Source: Catonia carolina (lineage: Eukaryota > Arthropoda > Insecta > Hemiptera > Achilidae). From it: DNA of 64,000 bases. Under the pieces are notes generated by a model, which saw only the letters and a program-made list of their open reading frames with translations, was not told the origin of the DNA and ran no database searches. A program made the translations under genes and the position numbers. Location: NCBI GenBank assembly GCA_035578175.1, contig JAQMRL010000005.1, forward strand, positions 52,371,722-52,435,721. The letters run 5' to 3'. How positions within the stretch are numbered: position 1 is the first letter of the stretch; the number at the start of each line of letters is the position of its first letter. Positions 12,403-23,453 of this stretch are shown one piece after another.

Positions 12403-13055
12403 GAGGTGTAAAAGACACTATAATATAATTCTTTTTACGATTGATGAGTTCTGCTGTTCCATGCGTTTAGACCAATCAGAATGTTTGCCAGCATTGTCCG
12501 ATTGTACGAATGTATCAGGCTGACAAAATGTTATGCGCGCAAGCACATAAGAGCCAAAGTAGACTCGAGTCTTGCATCTTGTACTGAACATGTCGATTAT
12601 AGAGCGTGTTAACATGCAACACTTAATAATCAGCTGGTTGTATGTTCGTAGGTTATAATTGTGACTCAAGACCAATAAAAGTCTGACAAAATATATAACA
12701 GAGCTATGAGAGCAAGTGTTGGCAACGTTGCTGGCAAGTCATTGGCTAGTTATGAAGAGGGTAGGGGGCAATGTGCATGTTCAGAGCTCATCAACGCTGA
12801 AAAATAGTATAGTCAGAGTTATCTCCTCTGAGAGTATGGAATTTCATTATTATACAGCCAGACCCTGAGGTGAATGAAGTAAAGGTGTCAATTGCAGGGT
12901 GAAAAGTAGATGCTTTTCAGAGGGCCTAACATACTGATAAGCACACTCTTCCACTCAGTAAGGAAGGGATTTGTAAACCACCTCACTCTTTGTTTTACTA
13001 AGTAATGCCTCTAGAGTTTCAAACCAGCTTTTCGGATGATGACCTAAACAATACA
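12403..13055 (+). repeat. Dispersed repeat family D, copy 1, split by an insertion
   Basis: GAGGTGTAAAAGACACTA at 12403-12420 matches the family D interior. The match resumes at about 12810 with GTCAGAGTTATCTCCTCTGA and runs through ACAGCCAGACCCTGAGGTGA, CCACCTCACTC and GATGACCTAAACAA to 13055. The ~385 bp between (12421-12806) is absent from the other copies. Family function is unknown; no coding frame. Confidence 0.65.
12421..12806. mobile_element. Unclassified ~385-bp insertion within repeat D
   Basis: This sequence interrupts repeat D between GACACTA and GTCAGAGTTATC. It contains a CCAAT-type box (ACCAATAAAAG near 12669) followed by ATATATAACAG near 12692, a layout reminiscent of a pol II promoter or solo LTR. 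No clear terminal repeats or target duplication beyond short CTATA/GTATA similarity are visible. Confidence 0.4.
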
Positions 13056-13853
13056 TAGAAAGGAGTATGTGAAGTAGAAAAGAACATTTTAATAAAAATT
13101 TATGGATTAAAATATGAAAATGGAATATATAAATTAAGAAAATGAAGATTGTTATTTTATAAAATTAAAAAAAATAATAATAAAAAACATTGAATATTTT
13201 AAAATAATTAGACAGGGAAATTAAAAAAATAAAATTAGTTCATGACTGAATTTTCAGAGAAAAAGAAAAACTATGAATTGGAAAAATGGACAGAAGTAGT
13301 TAAGTTAAAAATGAAACATTTCTGGAAAAGAAAGAACTCTAAAAAATTTAAATGTGATCCCTAGTGTTCTGAATAAAAAAACAGTTTTATCAAATTTGTG
13401 TGATACTATTAAAATCAAAAATGTCCGTATAATGCGGAAATAAATAAATAAATATTAATACAACACTGAATGTATACACAATGATATGAAACGAACGTAA
13501 ACAAGTAGTAAAATAGTCAGTAGTATTTCTATTTTAAAAATATATTCAGTTTGTATTTCTATAGAAAGAAAATTCTGGGGCTCAAATGTTTAATGGTAAC
13601 CATTAAAAAATTATGAAAATAAATGTACGAATCGACTTTGTTATTTCCTGATGTCTCATTACAATACTATCAAAAATTAAAATTTACTTAATTACCATCT
13701 GTCACAATAGATTCAAAATTCAGGGTGATATTTAAATAGGGAAACGGCTTTATAATGCATACCTGAGACATATTTTGAGGGAGAAAGAAATATAGTTCTA
13801 TATATTAAAAAAATTTGCATGATGGTGGGTTATTAATTGTTATCTGCCATATA
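13056..13853. other. Intron without recognised feature
   Basis: This is AT-rich, A-biased sequence with no element ends or frames that I can support. Confidence 0.4.
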
Positions 13854-14791
13854 TGAGGTGTGGCTATTAAATAGCGAGACTTATGTTGTAAAAAATTTTA
13901 TTTTAATTTTATCCATAATCACTTATTGTCACCTTCAATATATCCTCCTTCTCTATCCCTACAACGCTCCATGTGAATTTTCCATTGTTGGAAAACGTGC
14001 TGGAAGTCATCTTCTGTCAGCTCCTTCAGGACAAGTGCTGCTCAAAAATGTTTGAAATAAAACTCGCAAAAATATTTGTACAGACACTTTGTGCGCCATT
14101 GAAAATGAACCAAATTTTTTGGAAACGATAATAACATGTGATGAAATGAGGTTTTTTACTTATGATCTGGAAACGAAGTGCCAATCCATGGACTGGAAGA
14201 GCCGAATTTCACCAAAAGCCGAAAAGGCTTGAATGAGCAAGTCAAAATTTAAAGCAATGATGATTGCTTTTTTTATATCTGTGGGATTGTGTACCTTCAC
14301 TGGGTTCCTGAAGGTCAAACAATTAATCAATATTACTACCTTGAGGTACTTTCTAAACTATGTCAAAGAGTAAGGAAAAAACGCCCCGAAATGTGGAAGC
14401 ACAAATCACGGGTTCTCCACAAAGACAATGCGCCAGCTCATTCTGTGTTATCTGTCAAGAGGTTTCTAGCCAAGTACACCATTTCAGTGTTAGAACATCC
14501 ACCTTATTCACCAGATCTTGCACCATGTGACGTCTACCTGTTCCCTAAGGTGAAATCTGCATTAAAAGGGACAAGATTTGAGTCTGTGGAAGCTGTAAAA
14601 GAGGAAGCGGCACGTTTCCTGAAGGAGCTGACAGAAGATGACTTCCAACACTATTTCCAACTATGGAAAATTTGCATGGAGCCTTGTAGGGATAGAAAAG
14701 GAGTGTATATTGAAGGTGACAATAAGTGGTTATGTATAAAATTAAAATAAAATGTTTTACGTCAGTCTCATTATTTAATAGCCACACCTCG
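13854..14791 (+). mobile_element. Fold-back mariner element 1
   Basis: The outer ends TGAGGTGTGGCTATTAAATA and its inverted partner CGAGGTGTGGCTATTAAATA are flanked by TA (13852-13853, 14792-14793). The left ~187 bp (13854-14040) is an inverted copy of the element's own right end, including transposase C-terminal codons. The normal 5' end has thus been replaced. The interior keeps the first catalytic region (ITCDEMRFFTYDLETK near 14126) and, in another frame, the rest of the transposase. The element is 938 bp; a full mariner is ~1.3 kb. Confidence 0.8.
14289..14750 (+). pseudogene. Mariner transposase C-terminal half (D,D34D)
   Basis: A 153-codon open frame within fold-back mariner 1. It starts with GTGTACCTTCACTGGGTTCC-type coding (YLHWVPEGQTINQYYYLEVL), then RVLHKDNAPAHSVLSVKRFL, then HPPYSPDLAPCDVYLFPKVK. 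The aspartates in KDNAP and PCDVY are 34 residues apart, as in mariner transposases. The tail KGVYIEGDNKW closes the protein. The N-terminal DNA-binding domain is missing, the upstream interior is out of frame, and the frame's ATG is not a natural start. It would have cut and pasted DNA at TA sites when intact. Confidence 0.8.
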
Positions 14792-15419
14792 TATATTGAA
14801 CAATTTTTAAGATAAAATAAAAATAAATAATACATTTCAAAGAATAAAAAATAATAAATCTATGCAATCTAAAATTACATAACTGTTACATATAGAATAT
14901 ACATAGATCAGCTTTTCAATTAGGTAAATAAAAAATGAAAAAAAAAAAAATCAGCGAGCATTTAGCCAATCAATATTATGTGATGAAAGTACAAAAAATA
15001 ATTGTCTTGTACACAATAGGAATGTGAAAAATATTAATTAAAAAAAACGTTGCATATAAATCATGTGTTTTATAAATCATTGCCAAAGCAGATGACAAAA
15101 TGTCTTTTTTTTTGTGGTATGTAGGCATATTGGAAAAAGCAGGCAATTGTCAGAGGACAACAATAAATTTAAAGCGGCAAATCTAACAAAGTACGCACTT
15201 TAAACAAATTTAGAATTATCACATATTTTCATTGTTATTTACTCATACATAGTCAATATTTATAAAGTAATTAGGCTAATTAAAAAAAAATTAAAACATT
15301 GTTTTTAGTCCCTCATATAAAAATTTTATTTATTTTAGGGCCTATGTAATGTTTTCATAAAATTACGAAAACATTCGTATATCTTACATATTTATTTTTC
15401 TAAATCATTATTTGGAGTG
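14792..15419. other. Intron without recognised feature
   Basis: This is AT-rich sequence with poly-A and poly-T runs; nothing else is supported. Confidence 0.4.
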
Positions 15420-15790
15420 ATAATTAATTGCACTTGATCTGCTGGTTCCTGGGCTACAAAAAATAGTTCTATTTTTTATTACATATTCAGCCAATTATGT
15501 GACTGAATTATTTAAGAACAGAAGCGGTAAAGGTGTAAAAAACACTAATCAGAGTTAGCTCCTCTGAAAGTAATGAATTTCACTATACAGCCAGACCCTG
15601 CAGTGAATGAAGTGAAGGTGTCATTTGCAGGGTAGAAAATAGGTGCTTTTTTGAGAGCCTGGCGTGCTGATAAGCATACTCTTTCAATTCTGTGAGGAAG
15701 GCATAATAAAACACCTCACTCTTCGTTTTTACTTAGTAAAACCTCTAGAGGTTCAATCAAACCAGCCTTTTGGCTGACCTAAACAACAAA
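15420..15790 (+). repeat. Dispersed repeat family D, copy 2
   Basis: About 370 bp collinear with 16310-16690 and with the inverted copy at 42045-42415. Landmarks in order: GATCTGCTGGTTCCTGGG, TCAGCCAATTATGTGACTGA, AGGTGTAAAAAACACTAATC, ACAGCCAGACCCTGCAGTGA, CACCTCACTCTTCG, CCTCTAGAGGTTCAA and TGACCTAAACAAC. No terminal inverted repeat or open frame is evident. The class is unknown; a SINE or MITE is possible. Confidence 0.7.
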
Positions 15791-16309
15791 TCATTATTGC
15801 AGTAAGCTGGATAACAATATAATCTCTAGAGCTTGAAGTGCTAAGGGATTGAAAGGACTACGTCATGAGGCATGAGGAAGTCAGCTTCACTGACTGCAAA
15901 GGAGGTCTATACAATCAATCAAGGTGCACTGGTAGCTCAGTCAGTAATCCCTTCGACTGTTGCACCAAAAGTCCCAAAAAGTCTAAAATTACCAACCAGG
16001 GTTGTTTATTTAAAAAATAAATAAATTTATTTATCACATCCCACTTAGGCTACCAATTTCGCTCATGCTTAGCACACGCGAAATTCCATTAACATTTACA
16101 TACACATAGAATTCAATTTACATGTCTAACTAGCATTGATTAATTACCATATTATGTTCAGAGTATCTTTCCTAAGTAAACAGTTATTTTAAACGTATTA
16201 GATTATAACAAAGCAAACCTCATGTTTTGAATGAATTTCATGTGATATGAGAAAAAAGTCAGATTATGCATAAGACTTTTTACAATCTATATAAAAAATG
16301 TCCATAACA

Positions 16310-16690
16310 GGCAAGTGGAGTGTTAAATTATTTGTACTCAATCTGCTAGTTCCAGGGTAACAAATAAAAAGTTCTGTTTCTTATCACATGGTCAGCCAAT
16401 TAAATGACTGAATGATTTAAGAACAGAAGAGGTAGAGGTGTAAAAGACACTAATCAGAGTTATCTCCTCTGAGCGTAATGAATTATACAGCCAGACCCTG
16501 TGGTGAATGAAGTAAAGGTGTCACTCGCAGGGTGGAAAGTAGATGCTTTTCAAAGGGAGATGCTGATAAGCGTACTTCTCCACTAAGTGAGGAAGGCAAT
16601 TGTAAACCACCTCACTCCTCGTTTTACTTAGTAAAGCCTCTAGGGGTTCAAACCACAATTTTGGCTGATGACCTAAACAACACACATAAA
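16310..16690 (+). repeat. Dispersed repeat family D, copy 3
   Basis: This copy shares the full series of family D landmarks with 15420-15790, in the same orientation about 890 bp downstream. They include AATCTGCTAGTTCCAGGG, GTGTAAAAGACACTAATCAG and GGCTGATGACCTAAACAACA. The two copies differ at many positions, so they are separate insertions or an old duplication. Confidence 0.7.
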
Positions 16691-16699
16691 AAGTGTACA

Positions 16700-17895
16700 A
16701 AGTTGTCATGGGGTAAACAGGACTTTTATGAGAAGTCAAATTTTTTAAATGGTTGCTACAATTCAACATGCTTTACAATGATTGGCAAAAGATATCAGAC
16801 TGATTTTTGCTTCTGTGGTCACTGAAGACCATATTTTATGAATTCTAATCAAAAGAAAAATATGATGATTCTGAATGGTTTTTGAAAAAATGTACAAAAA
16901 ATTGCAAAAATTGGAAAGAAAACAGACATCTTTGAATTTTCCTTACACTTTTTTTGTAAGTTTAAAGTTTAAAAAAATAGGAATATCATTGAAACTTGTA
17001 AAAATTTAATTCTAAACAAAATTGTATGAAAAGCATATAGAAAGTATTGCCAGCCTATGAAAAAAAAATTACATAAGCCATTATTCTGTATTGTCTACGT
17101 AAATAATGTAATGGCTTACATAAAGATTTATTATGAAATTTGTATTTAAAAAAACAAATTTGAATTAAAAAAAATGTACTTAGTAATTTTAAAAATACTT
17201 CTCTAAATCAGAAGATAATACAGTATTTTACAGAATACTAAAGTAATAAAACTAAGAAAGGGATCATAATCACAAACAAAAATTTTAATTCACACTTAAC
17301 TATCCATGTTACAAATACAATTCAATATCAAATAAGAGATCAGTAATTAATAAAACTTTGGTAACACTGATAAAATTCAAAAAGTGCACAAACAGTTATC
17401 AAAGAATAAATATAAATACAAGAAAAACACATATTACAATCGTTCAATTTTATGTTCAGATCCAACAGTACCATTAAAAAAAAAATTGTCGAGATAGAAA
17501 TAATCTATACAACTTCAAAATTTCAACTTAAAACATTTTACAGGAAGTACAAATAAACAAAAAAAAATAAAATAAAAATAAAAACCAAAATCTAACACCT
17601 AATGGTTTTAACACAAAAGATTAATTTCAGTGCAATAAAGACAATTTAAGGGACGTTGGCAAAGGGTTGACAAAACTTTGAAGCCGAAAAGTTTAAGTAA
17701 AGTTTAATATTCAGGGATATAATGTTGAAGAATACTTTAAAGCTGTAGCCTAATATTGTTTTCAGTAAATCAGTAATTATGTAATTATACTAACTCGTAT
17801 TTTTTGTAAATTTTTAACAAGTTTTGTATTAGAAGAAATGATTTGAAGGTGAAGAAATAAAATACACTCATAAAACGTAATTTAAGTTATTCTAA
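16700..17895. other. Intron without recognised feature
   Basis: This is very AT-rich sequence with no coding or element signal beyond short A/T runs. Confidence 0.4.
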
Positions 17896-17898
17896 CCA

Positions 17899-18030
17899 GC
17901 CACCTCTGCGGCCCTAGTGGTTAGCATGCTTTGCTGTAAAACGGAGATCCCGAATTCGATTCCTGGCCAGTGTCTGAAAAATTATTACAAGTTCAAACCC
18001 ACCGTTCCTCATCCCAACATAGTCACTATT
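17899..18030 (+). mobile_element. tRNA-derived SINE, family A, copy 2
   Basis: It reads CCACCTCTGCGGCCCTAGTG, then GTTAGCATGCTTTGCTG, a box B region GAATTCGATTCCTGGCC, and a tail TTCAAACCCACCGTTCCTC. Box A-like AGTGGTTAGCATG and box B-like ATTCGATTCC are at tRNA-like spacing (about 35-40 bp). The same order appears in the inverted copy at 11455-11588. Confidence 0.72.
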
Positions 18031-18434
18031 AACAAAGATGTTGATGTGAATTAAAATTAAAAGTTATTTTAGCCTATTCATAACCTAAAAAATTAACCGC
18101 ATGAAAACCTAGCCTAACTTATTCCAACCTAACTATTCATTCATAGCACAATAAATAACAAAACAGATAACCATTAGTTCAATAGCATTATCACAGTAAA
18201 GCATGTTCCTTTCAAAATATACACTTGAATATTAAAAATTTTACTCTTAGTTGTGTTCCCAACCTTCAAATTATTTCTTCTCCTATAAAACACATTAAAC
18301 TTTGAAATAATCAAAATATATGCCTACAAGTTTCCAGGCATGTACTATGTTTCATAACACTCTGAAACTGATGTAAACAGATCGTATGAGCGTAAGCTTC
18401 GAAAAATGAGACTGTTAAGTAATCTACACCTAGG

Positions 18435-19250
18435 GTAATTTATTTATTGTTACTTGTATGCGGTCTTTCAAATTTATGCGCTGTGCCTCTTGTTTCGTTG
18501 CCTTTAATTCCAATTTATGCTGTACCATTTTGGTTTTATATGCTGTTGCATCAGATCTGCCTCCATTTTCATCCCCAGTTATCCTTTTGCTTCCGCATCC
18601 TTTGTCTTTTCATTTACTGCACATTGTGGCTTACAAGTGTACGCATGGTTACTTTGTCGTCTCGCCCTCCAATGGCCGATGTTGGAGGTTGCTTTCGTTT
18701 CTTAGGCTTTCATTATTATGCACTTTAATCGTTTAATTCATGTACTGTTTTAAGTGTTTTATGCTAGCTAGCAAAGTTATCAGTTCTGCGGGCTTCGTTT
18801 CTGTTAACTGCGCTTCAACCTATACTTCTCGATTCTACTGCTTACGTTACGTCGCTGTGTTGTGGTAAGTAACCATTTTAAATTACACTACATTAAGTTA
18901 TTGCGTTCAGTGATCCTCTTCCTTGTCTCTATTCGTTATACCGCAATCTGCTATTTCCTGGTTTATTTGTATATTTCTAACACTCTTGTCGATACCTAAT
19001 TCTCAGTCTTGGGTGAAGACCGTATTCATTCGCCCTGGTTCTCCAGAAAATACCTCCGCATTAAATAAATTGTTAAAAGTTATATCAAATTCCAAGCTCC
19101 AGTTTAGGCTGGGCTTAACAGAGACTGTCACCTGTATCGCACGACCAGGTGCCAGTAGGGCCATTGAATAAGAGAAGTGTCCCTTATTCAACAGTCCTGG
19201 GTGCTAGTAGCAAATTATGCTGATAAATTATGATGCTTATGTCTGTTTTT
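18435..19250. other. Compositionally distinct stretch, unassigned
   Basis: From about 18435 the base composition shifts toward more C and G and fewer A/T runs, unlike the flanking intron. Three overlapping plus-strand frames of 60-93 codons cover 18447-18736, none with a recognisable motif. A GTAAGTAACC donor-like site lies near 18867. A frame at 18923-19171 is also anonymous. It could be the remains of an LTR retrotransposon or an alternative first exon and promoter. I could not choose between them. Confidence 0.3.
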
Positions 19251-19256
19251 ATTATA

Positions 19257-19740
19257 CAGGAGGCCCTGTATAATCTGAACTAATAAACTACGCGGCTGTT
19301 CGATTATCAAGGGTTCATTTTAAAGGAACAGGATAGAGTATCAATGGGAGTTTTGGAAGCCAAAATAAGTCCTGTAACTCTTTCGATTTATGCAAACCAC
19401 GCTCTTATTATAATATTGATACCAACATTTTAAAATTTAATTTTACTATGGTTTCTTATAAAAAAAATCAGTGATTTTTGTCTGTTTCTTTGAAGTTAGT
19501 GAATTTTCTACAGCGTCTTTTCGTATTTGAGCCAATAAAAGTAGTTTGTCTGGTGGAATATCATTCTCTGTTGCCCACTGAATACAAGTATTAAAACATT
19601 TTATGGCATCTTGGTGTTTCATGCTCTTTGCGCTAAATTCAATTACATCATCATCATAATCATTTTCAACATTTTCATCGAACCATTGTTGTACTGTTTC
19701 AATTATGTCGTTATTGGTTTTCAGTTGGAAACATTCTTTC
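19257..19740 (-). mobile_element. Tigger/pogo element, C-terminal transposase fragment
   Basis: On the minus strand 19737 down to a TAG at 19446-19448 is open and reads ECFQLKTNNDIIETVQQWFD, later KHQDAIKCFNTCIQWATE and PPDKLLLLAQIRKDAV, ending KKQTKITDFFYKKP. This acidic, then helical, then 'KQTxITDFF' ending is characteristic of Tigger (pogo, DDE_1) transposase C-termini. Below it at 19257 lies TACAGGAGGCCCTGTATAAT and a subterminal GTTCGATTATCAAGG, resembling a Tigger terminus next to a TA. The rest of the transposase is absent or unrecognisable, and I did not find the other terminus. Confidence 0.72.
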
Positions 19741-20574
19741 CCATTTTTACATTATTCCAATTTTTAAGTTAAAATTAATCGATGCAGTTTTTCTGTGTTA
19801 CTGTATAGTACTTAAAATATCAATTTACTGAAGAGCAATGTGATAGAGACACAGCACCTTACTGGAACCTTTTTTTTGGGGAGTTAGGATTACACAGGTT
19901 ATCCTGTAGTACACCACAGCCTAATACAGAGCTTACAGTTACGAAGCTTACTAAAAGCGAAAAATACGAACGGGAGCAGCCACCAAGCTCAAATATAAAA
20001 AGTTCAAACAAAATTTAATTGTATTCCTAGTAATTACTAATGAAATATTACCAGAAAAAACTAATGAATCTTCCGTCAAAAACTCAAGTAAATCTACAAA
20101 GTATTTGAACTTATCTAATTTTGAAGAAATTATCATGAAAATAAATGTGTAAGCTTGCTGGTCGCTTCAGTCGTATTAGCAGCAAAAAAGTGATCAAACC
20201 CAAGACTGTGGTAATACTTCTGTGCTTCAACTGTGTAGTTTAATGTTTTGTTCTTCGTCGGAAATTATTTGTAGTTAAATACAATTTCGATTAAATGCAA
20301 CTTAGTTAACGAGGCAGGGATGGCTCGCCCTAAGTATTTCCAATAACTGCAATTACACATACAACTAATACAGCATAAAGGGGTTGTTTACATCAGTTCC
20401 AAAGGTAAATAGAATTAACTATAGTTATGGTAAACATACAGTTTTTAAAAAAATTTCTTTAATTAAATTATTTTCTTTTCAAGATAAAGATAGGGAATTG
20501 TGTATTCACTTCTTTTGGTGACTTGAAGGGTGTTAAACAAAGATGGTGTTAGTCTCAAACCCTTTTTAAGTTAT

Positions 20575-20965
20575 GCATCTCGAAAGTCTTATTAGAATAG
20601 AAGAGGAAATGTATGAGAATGGGTATTGAAATAGGAGGTAAATGTTAAGGACACTTCTGTATGTGGAGGATCAGGTCCTTATTGCAAATGATGAATGTGA
20701 TACAGATTTCATGGACAGAAAGTTATTGGAAGAGTATAACAAATGGGGACTGAGGATGAATATAAAGAAGACAGAGTACCTTGTAGTAAGAGCACGAGCG
20801 AGGGACATCCAATTGGATTGCGGGGTGATCAAGTGTGTAACAGTTTTAAATATCTCAGAAGCCTTATTACAGGGTAAGGAACATGTGAAAGAGACATTCG
20901 GACCAGGAAGGGCTGTTACGATAAACTAAATTCAGTACTGTGGTCATCAAAAATAAAAACGAAGA
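20575..20965 (+). mobile_element. LINE reverse transcriptase fragment with mutated YxDD
   Basis: Plus-strand coding debris reads LLYVEDQVLIANDECDTDFM, then EEYNKWGLRMNIKKTEYLVV, then CYDKLNSVLWSSKIK across frames. This is the catalytic palm region of a non-LTR retrotransposon RT. The usual YADD active site reads YVED, removing the first of the paired aspartates. It runs into an unrelated zinc-finger-bearing LINE fragment at about 20970; the matching C-terminal part reappears at 21545. Confidence 0.7.
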
Positions 20966-20969
20966 AGAT

Positions 20970-21535
20970 AATCTGCAGTGGATGCAAAAATGACTTACGA
21001 GGCAGAATGTTGGAAAATTAGTTGGAGGAACAAGAATAGGTTGAACAGGTGTATCTCCACCGGTTCAGACGATCAGATGAAGCAAGCTGTCTGGATTGTG
21101 AGGCGAAAGAGGATGACGCAGAACATGTGATTTTCAACTGCAGAAGAAGGATGCCGGAGATAGTGGTTCTAAGGACCCAGCTTGGGTTACCAATTTTTCC
21201 TGAAAATCTTGGAGAGTTCATGATTGCAGAAGAGGAAAGCTGGAAGGCCATTGAGGTGTTCATCATCCAGAAGGTGAAGAAGAGCAGAGAAGCCCAGCTG
21301 CATTAGTCTCAAAAGAAGTCATGCAAAAAGGGAGGAAAAATGGGTGGTAAAAAGAGGAATCACGCCGAGATAATGTTATCCAGCTGATGAAGAACCACCA
21401 GCCTGTGAAATTATGCCTAATGGTGATCCCGCAGCAAATCAGGATGGGATAGAAAGGAGCAGAGAGGTTTTGGCAGATAGTTGCTTTTGGCAGAAGGTGA
21501 GGTCCACCTACCTGGGTACCGGTAAATTCAGTTTC
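20970..21535 (+). mobile_element. R1-like LINE 3' end with CCHC-type motif
   Basis: From 21049 to 21306 an open frame reads YLHRFRRSDEASCLDCEAKE, then DDAEHVIFNCRRRMPE and PENLGEFMIAEEESWKAIE. The C-x2-C-x9-H-x4-C pattern after a YLxRFRRSD block is the C-terminal zinc-knuckle of R1-type arthropod LINEs. About 220 bp of matching 3' UTR follows (including VIPQQIRMG in translation). It is 5'-truncated and lies between two pieces of a different LINE, as if inserted into it. Confidence 0.7.
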
Positions 21536-21544
21536 CTCTCGTTA

Positions 21545-21910
21545 GAAAAAAAAGAATAGGCTTAATGCAGTGGAGATGAATTATTTGAGAAGAGCTTGTA
21601 GAATTTATTGGCTGGAATATGTGAGAAATCAAGAAGTACGGGCTTCAGTGGAGGTGTGTGATACAATTGTAGAAAGGATAGGAAAAAGACAATTGGTTTG
21701 GTATGTTCATGTATGTCAAATGGAAGAGGAAAGGTGGCCGAAAAGAATCTTGAACTACTAGCCAGCCACTCGGAGGAAGAGAGGGAGACTCTGCAGAACT
21801 TGGGAAGAAGGGATGAGAGAGGCTACGCATCAGAGAGGGCTGGAGCAGGAGTACTGGTGGAAAAGACAGAGGTGGAGATTGAGGTGTGGTATGTAGATGC
21901 AGCTGTAGAA
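21545..21910 (+). mobile_element. LINE C-terminal fragment, continuation of the 20.6-kb element
   Basis: It reads KRIRLNAVEMNYLRRACRI, then KRQLVWYVHVCQMEEERWPK, then RKRGRLCRTWEEGMREATHQ in one to two frames. This is the C-terminal region that in intact insect LINEs follows the 'LNSVLWS' block seen at 20.93 kb. Frameshifts and stops show it is dead. The tail ends near 21910. Confidence 0.68.
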
Positions 21911-22462
21911 TCCCCGCTTAAAGTATGTAAATTCTTTATTCAATCTCTACTGCTGTAGTATTTTTCAACATATATTATATAAAATAGAAGATGGGATTCT
22001 GTGATAACTGTACAAAAATAATACCTAAGAATAGGAGAATTTGTGTAAAAATTATAAATATTTCAGTAGTAATTCTAATAGTAAAAAAGAATCCTAAAAT
22101 AATTGGGTAAGCAATAATTATTTAAAATACTGGGAGTTAGAGATTCATTCAAATTTATGAAATTGTTATTCAAAGCGGTAATAAAACATCAATTTTCATG
22201 GAAATCAATTAAGTATTTAAACGGATAGTACAAAAACGTAACGTGAGATCTGGGTGTTAAAAACAGACACAGAATTATAAGATGTAGAAATTATAGGTAA
22301 TCTATACACTGTTCTATTAATATAATATTTTATTTGGAAAAATGTGCGTTACAAACGGATTTACAAAGAATTCATAGATTGTCAATGAAAGATAAAGCGA
22401 TAAAAAAAATCTACCATGTTTTACCTTATCAGTAAAAAAATAAATTTTGTTCATAGACTTAC
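21911..22462. other. Intron without recognised feature
   Basis: This is AT-rich intron directly downstream (gene sense) of the 105-bp exon. Nothing else is supported. Confidence 0.4.
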
Positions 22463-22567
22463 CTCAGTTGCGCATCCATTATTGGCCGTGTGAGTACACG
22501 GATTAGGGCCACAATTGGTGCACGTCACTATTTCGTTAGGACCAGAACTATCACCCTTTTTATCGCC
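22463..22567 (-). CDS. 105-bp cysteine-rich internal exon of the same channel gene
   Basis: On the minus strand a TTTTCTACAG acceptor precedes 35 open codons and a GTAAGT donor follows. The peptide begins GDKKGDSSGPNEIV and continues TCTNCGPNPCTHTANNGC, ending ATE. It is phase 0 at both ends and reads directly into the NCVPG microexon. The four-cysteine patch (C-x2-C-x4-C-x7-C spacing) places it in the variable TM3-TM4 loop; it looks like a constrained protein segment rather than intron. GC content is well above the flanking introns. Upstream exons with TM1-TM3 and the ligand-binding domain were not found in the window. Confidence 0.7.
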
Positions 22568-22573
22568 CTGTAG

Positions 22574-23451
22574 AAAATAAACATTAAGAAATACAAGTTA
22601 ACATACGTGAAATAATAAATGATTAAAAAACTTAAATGTTTAGTTAAAATATAACAACCTTTTCATAAAAAAAATAAGTAAGTTACATACTTACATTCAT
22701 CTTATTTGTTATGATGTCATGCATTTTATTTGGCATTACTAAATAAAGTTAACTTAGAAATTTTGAAAAAAAAATAATTTTTTAATTTTAAAATTTAACA
22801 GCCTGATGAATTTTTGAAACTTATTCAAATTTTTTTTAAGGTGTGTAATTCATTGACATTACCTGGTTTGAATTTTATTTTTCAAAATTACAACCCTTTA
22901 CTTACCAGACTGTAGCATTTAGAGAAAATTAAAAGAATAGAGGATTTTAGAAAACATTATGATACAAAATAAGCTCTTATTTCCTCTTACAATTGAACCT
23001 AAAAAAGACTCTTCAATTCAGGATATAAAAAAGAAAGTACTTTTAATTGTACGTAAAGTAATGAAATAGTTAAAAATAAACAGAAAATATTTGGAACATA
23101 AAATTACCAGTATTTTAAATTAAACTACGAGTATTAGAACAGAACTAAAAAAGAAATCTACTCTCAGAGTACACATTATCCATAATTACAGTAGTCATTC
23201 ACCCTGAGATTTTGTCACTATTGTGTTAAAAAAGTAAAATTAAACCTTTTTTTTAAAGGAAATACAGAATAACAAACAAAAAAATTTCTCACAAGTTCAT
23301 CATCGTTTTTCAAGTAAATAAAAAATTAAAATAAAACATAAAAACAAATTTTTGTAAACATTTCTGCAAATGGTTTATCATATCTAAAATTCATAAAGTT
23401 AAAAATATTGAAAATATAGTACAGCTACAACATGAAATGTAGAAAATGATG
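22574..23451. other. Intron without recognised feature
   Basis: This is AT-rich intron upstream of the 105-bp exon, with a polypyrimidine tract at the exon boundary. I see no element ends. Confidence 0.4.
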
Positions 23452-23453
23452 TA

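Noticed and set aside
15921..15970. tRNA-like GGTAGCTCAGTCAGTAA sequence
   Set aside because: It has a box A-like match but no box B at the right distance and cannot fold as a cloverleaf by eye; at most a fragment.
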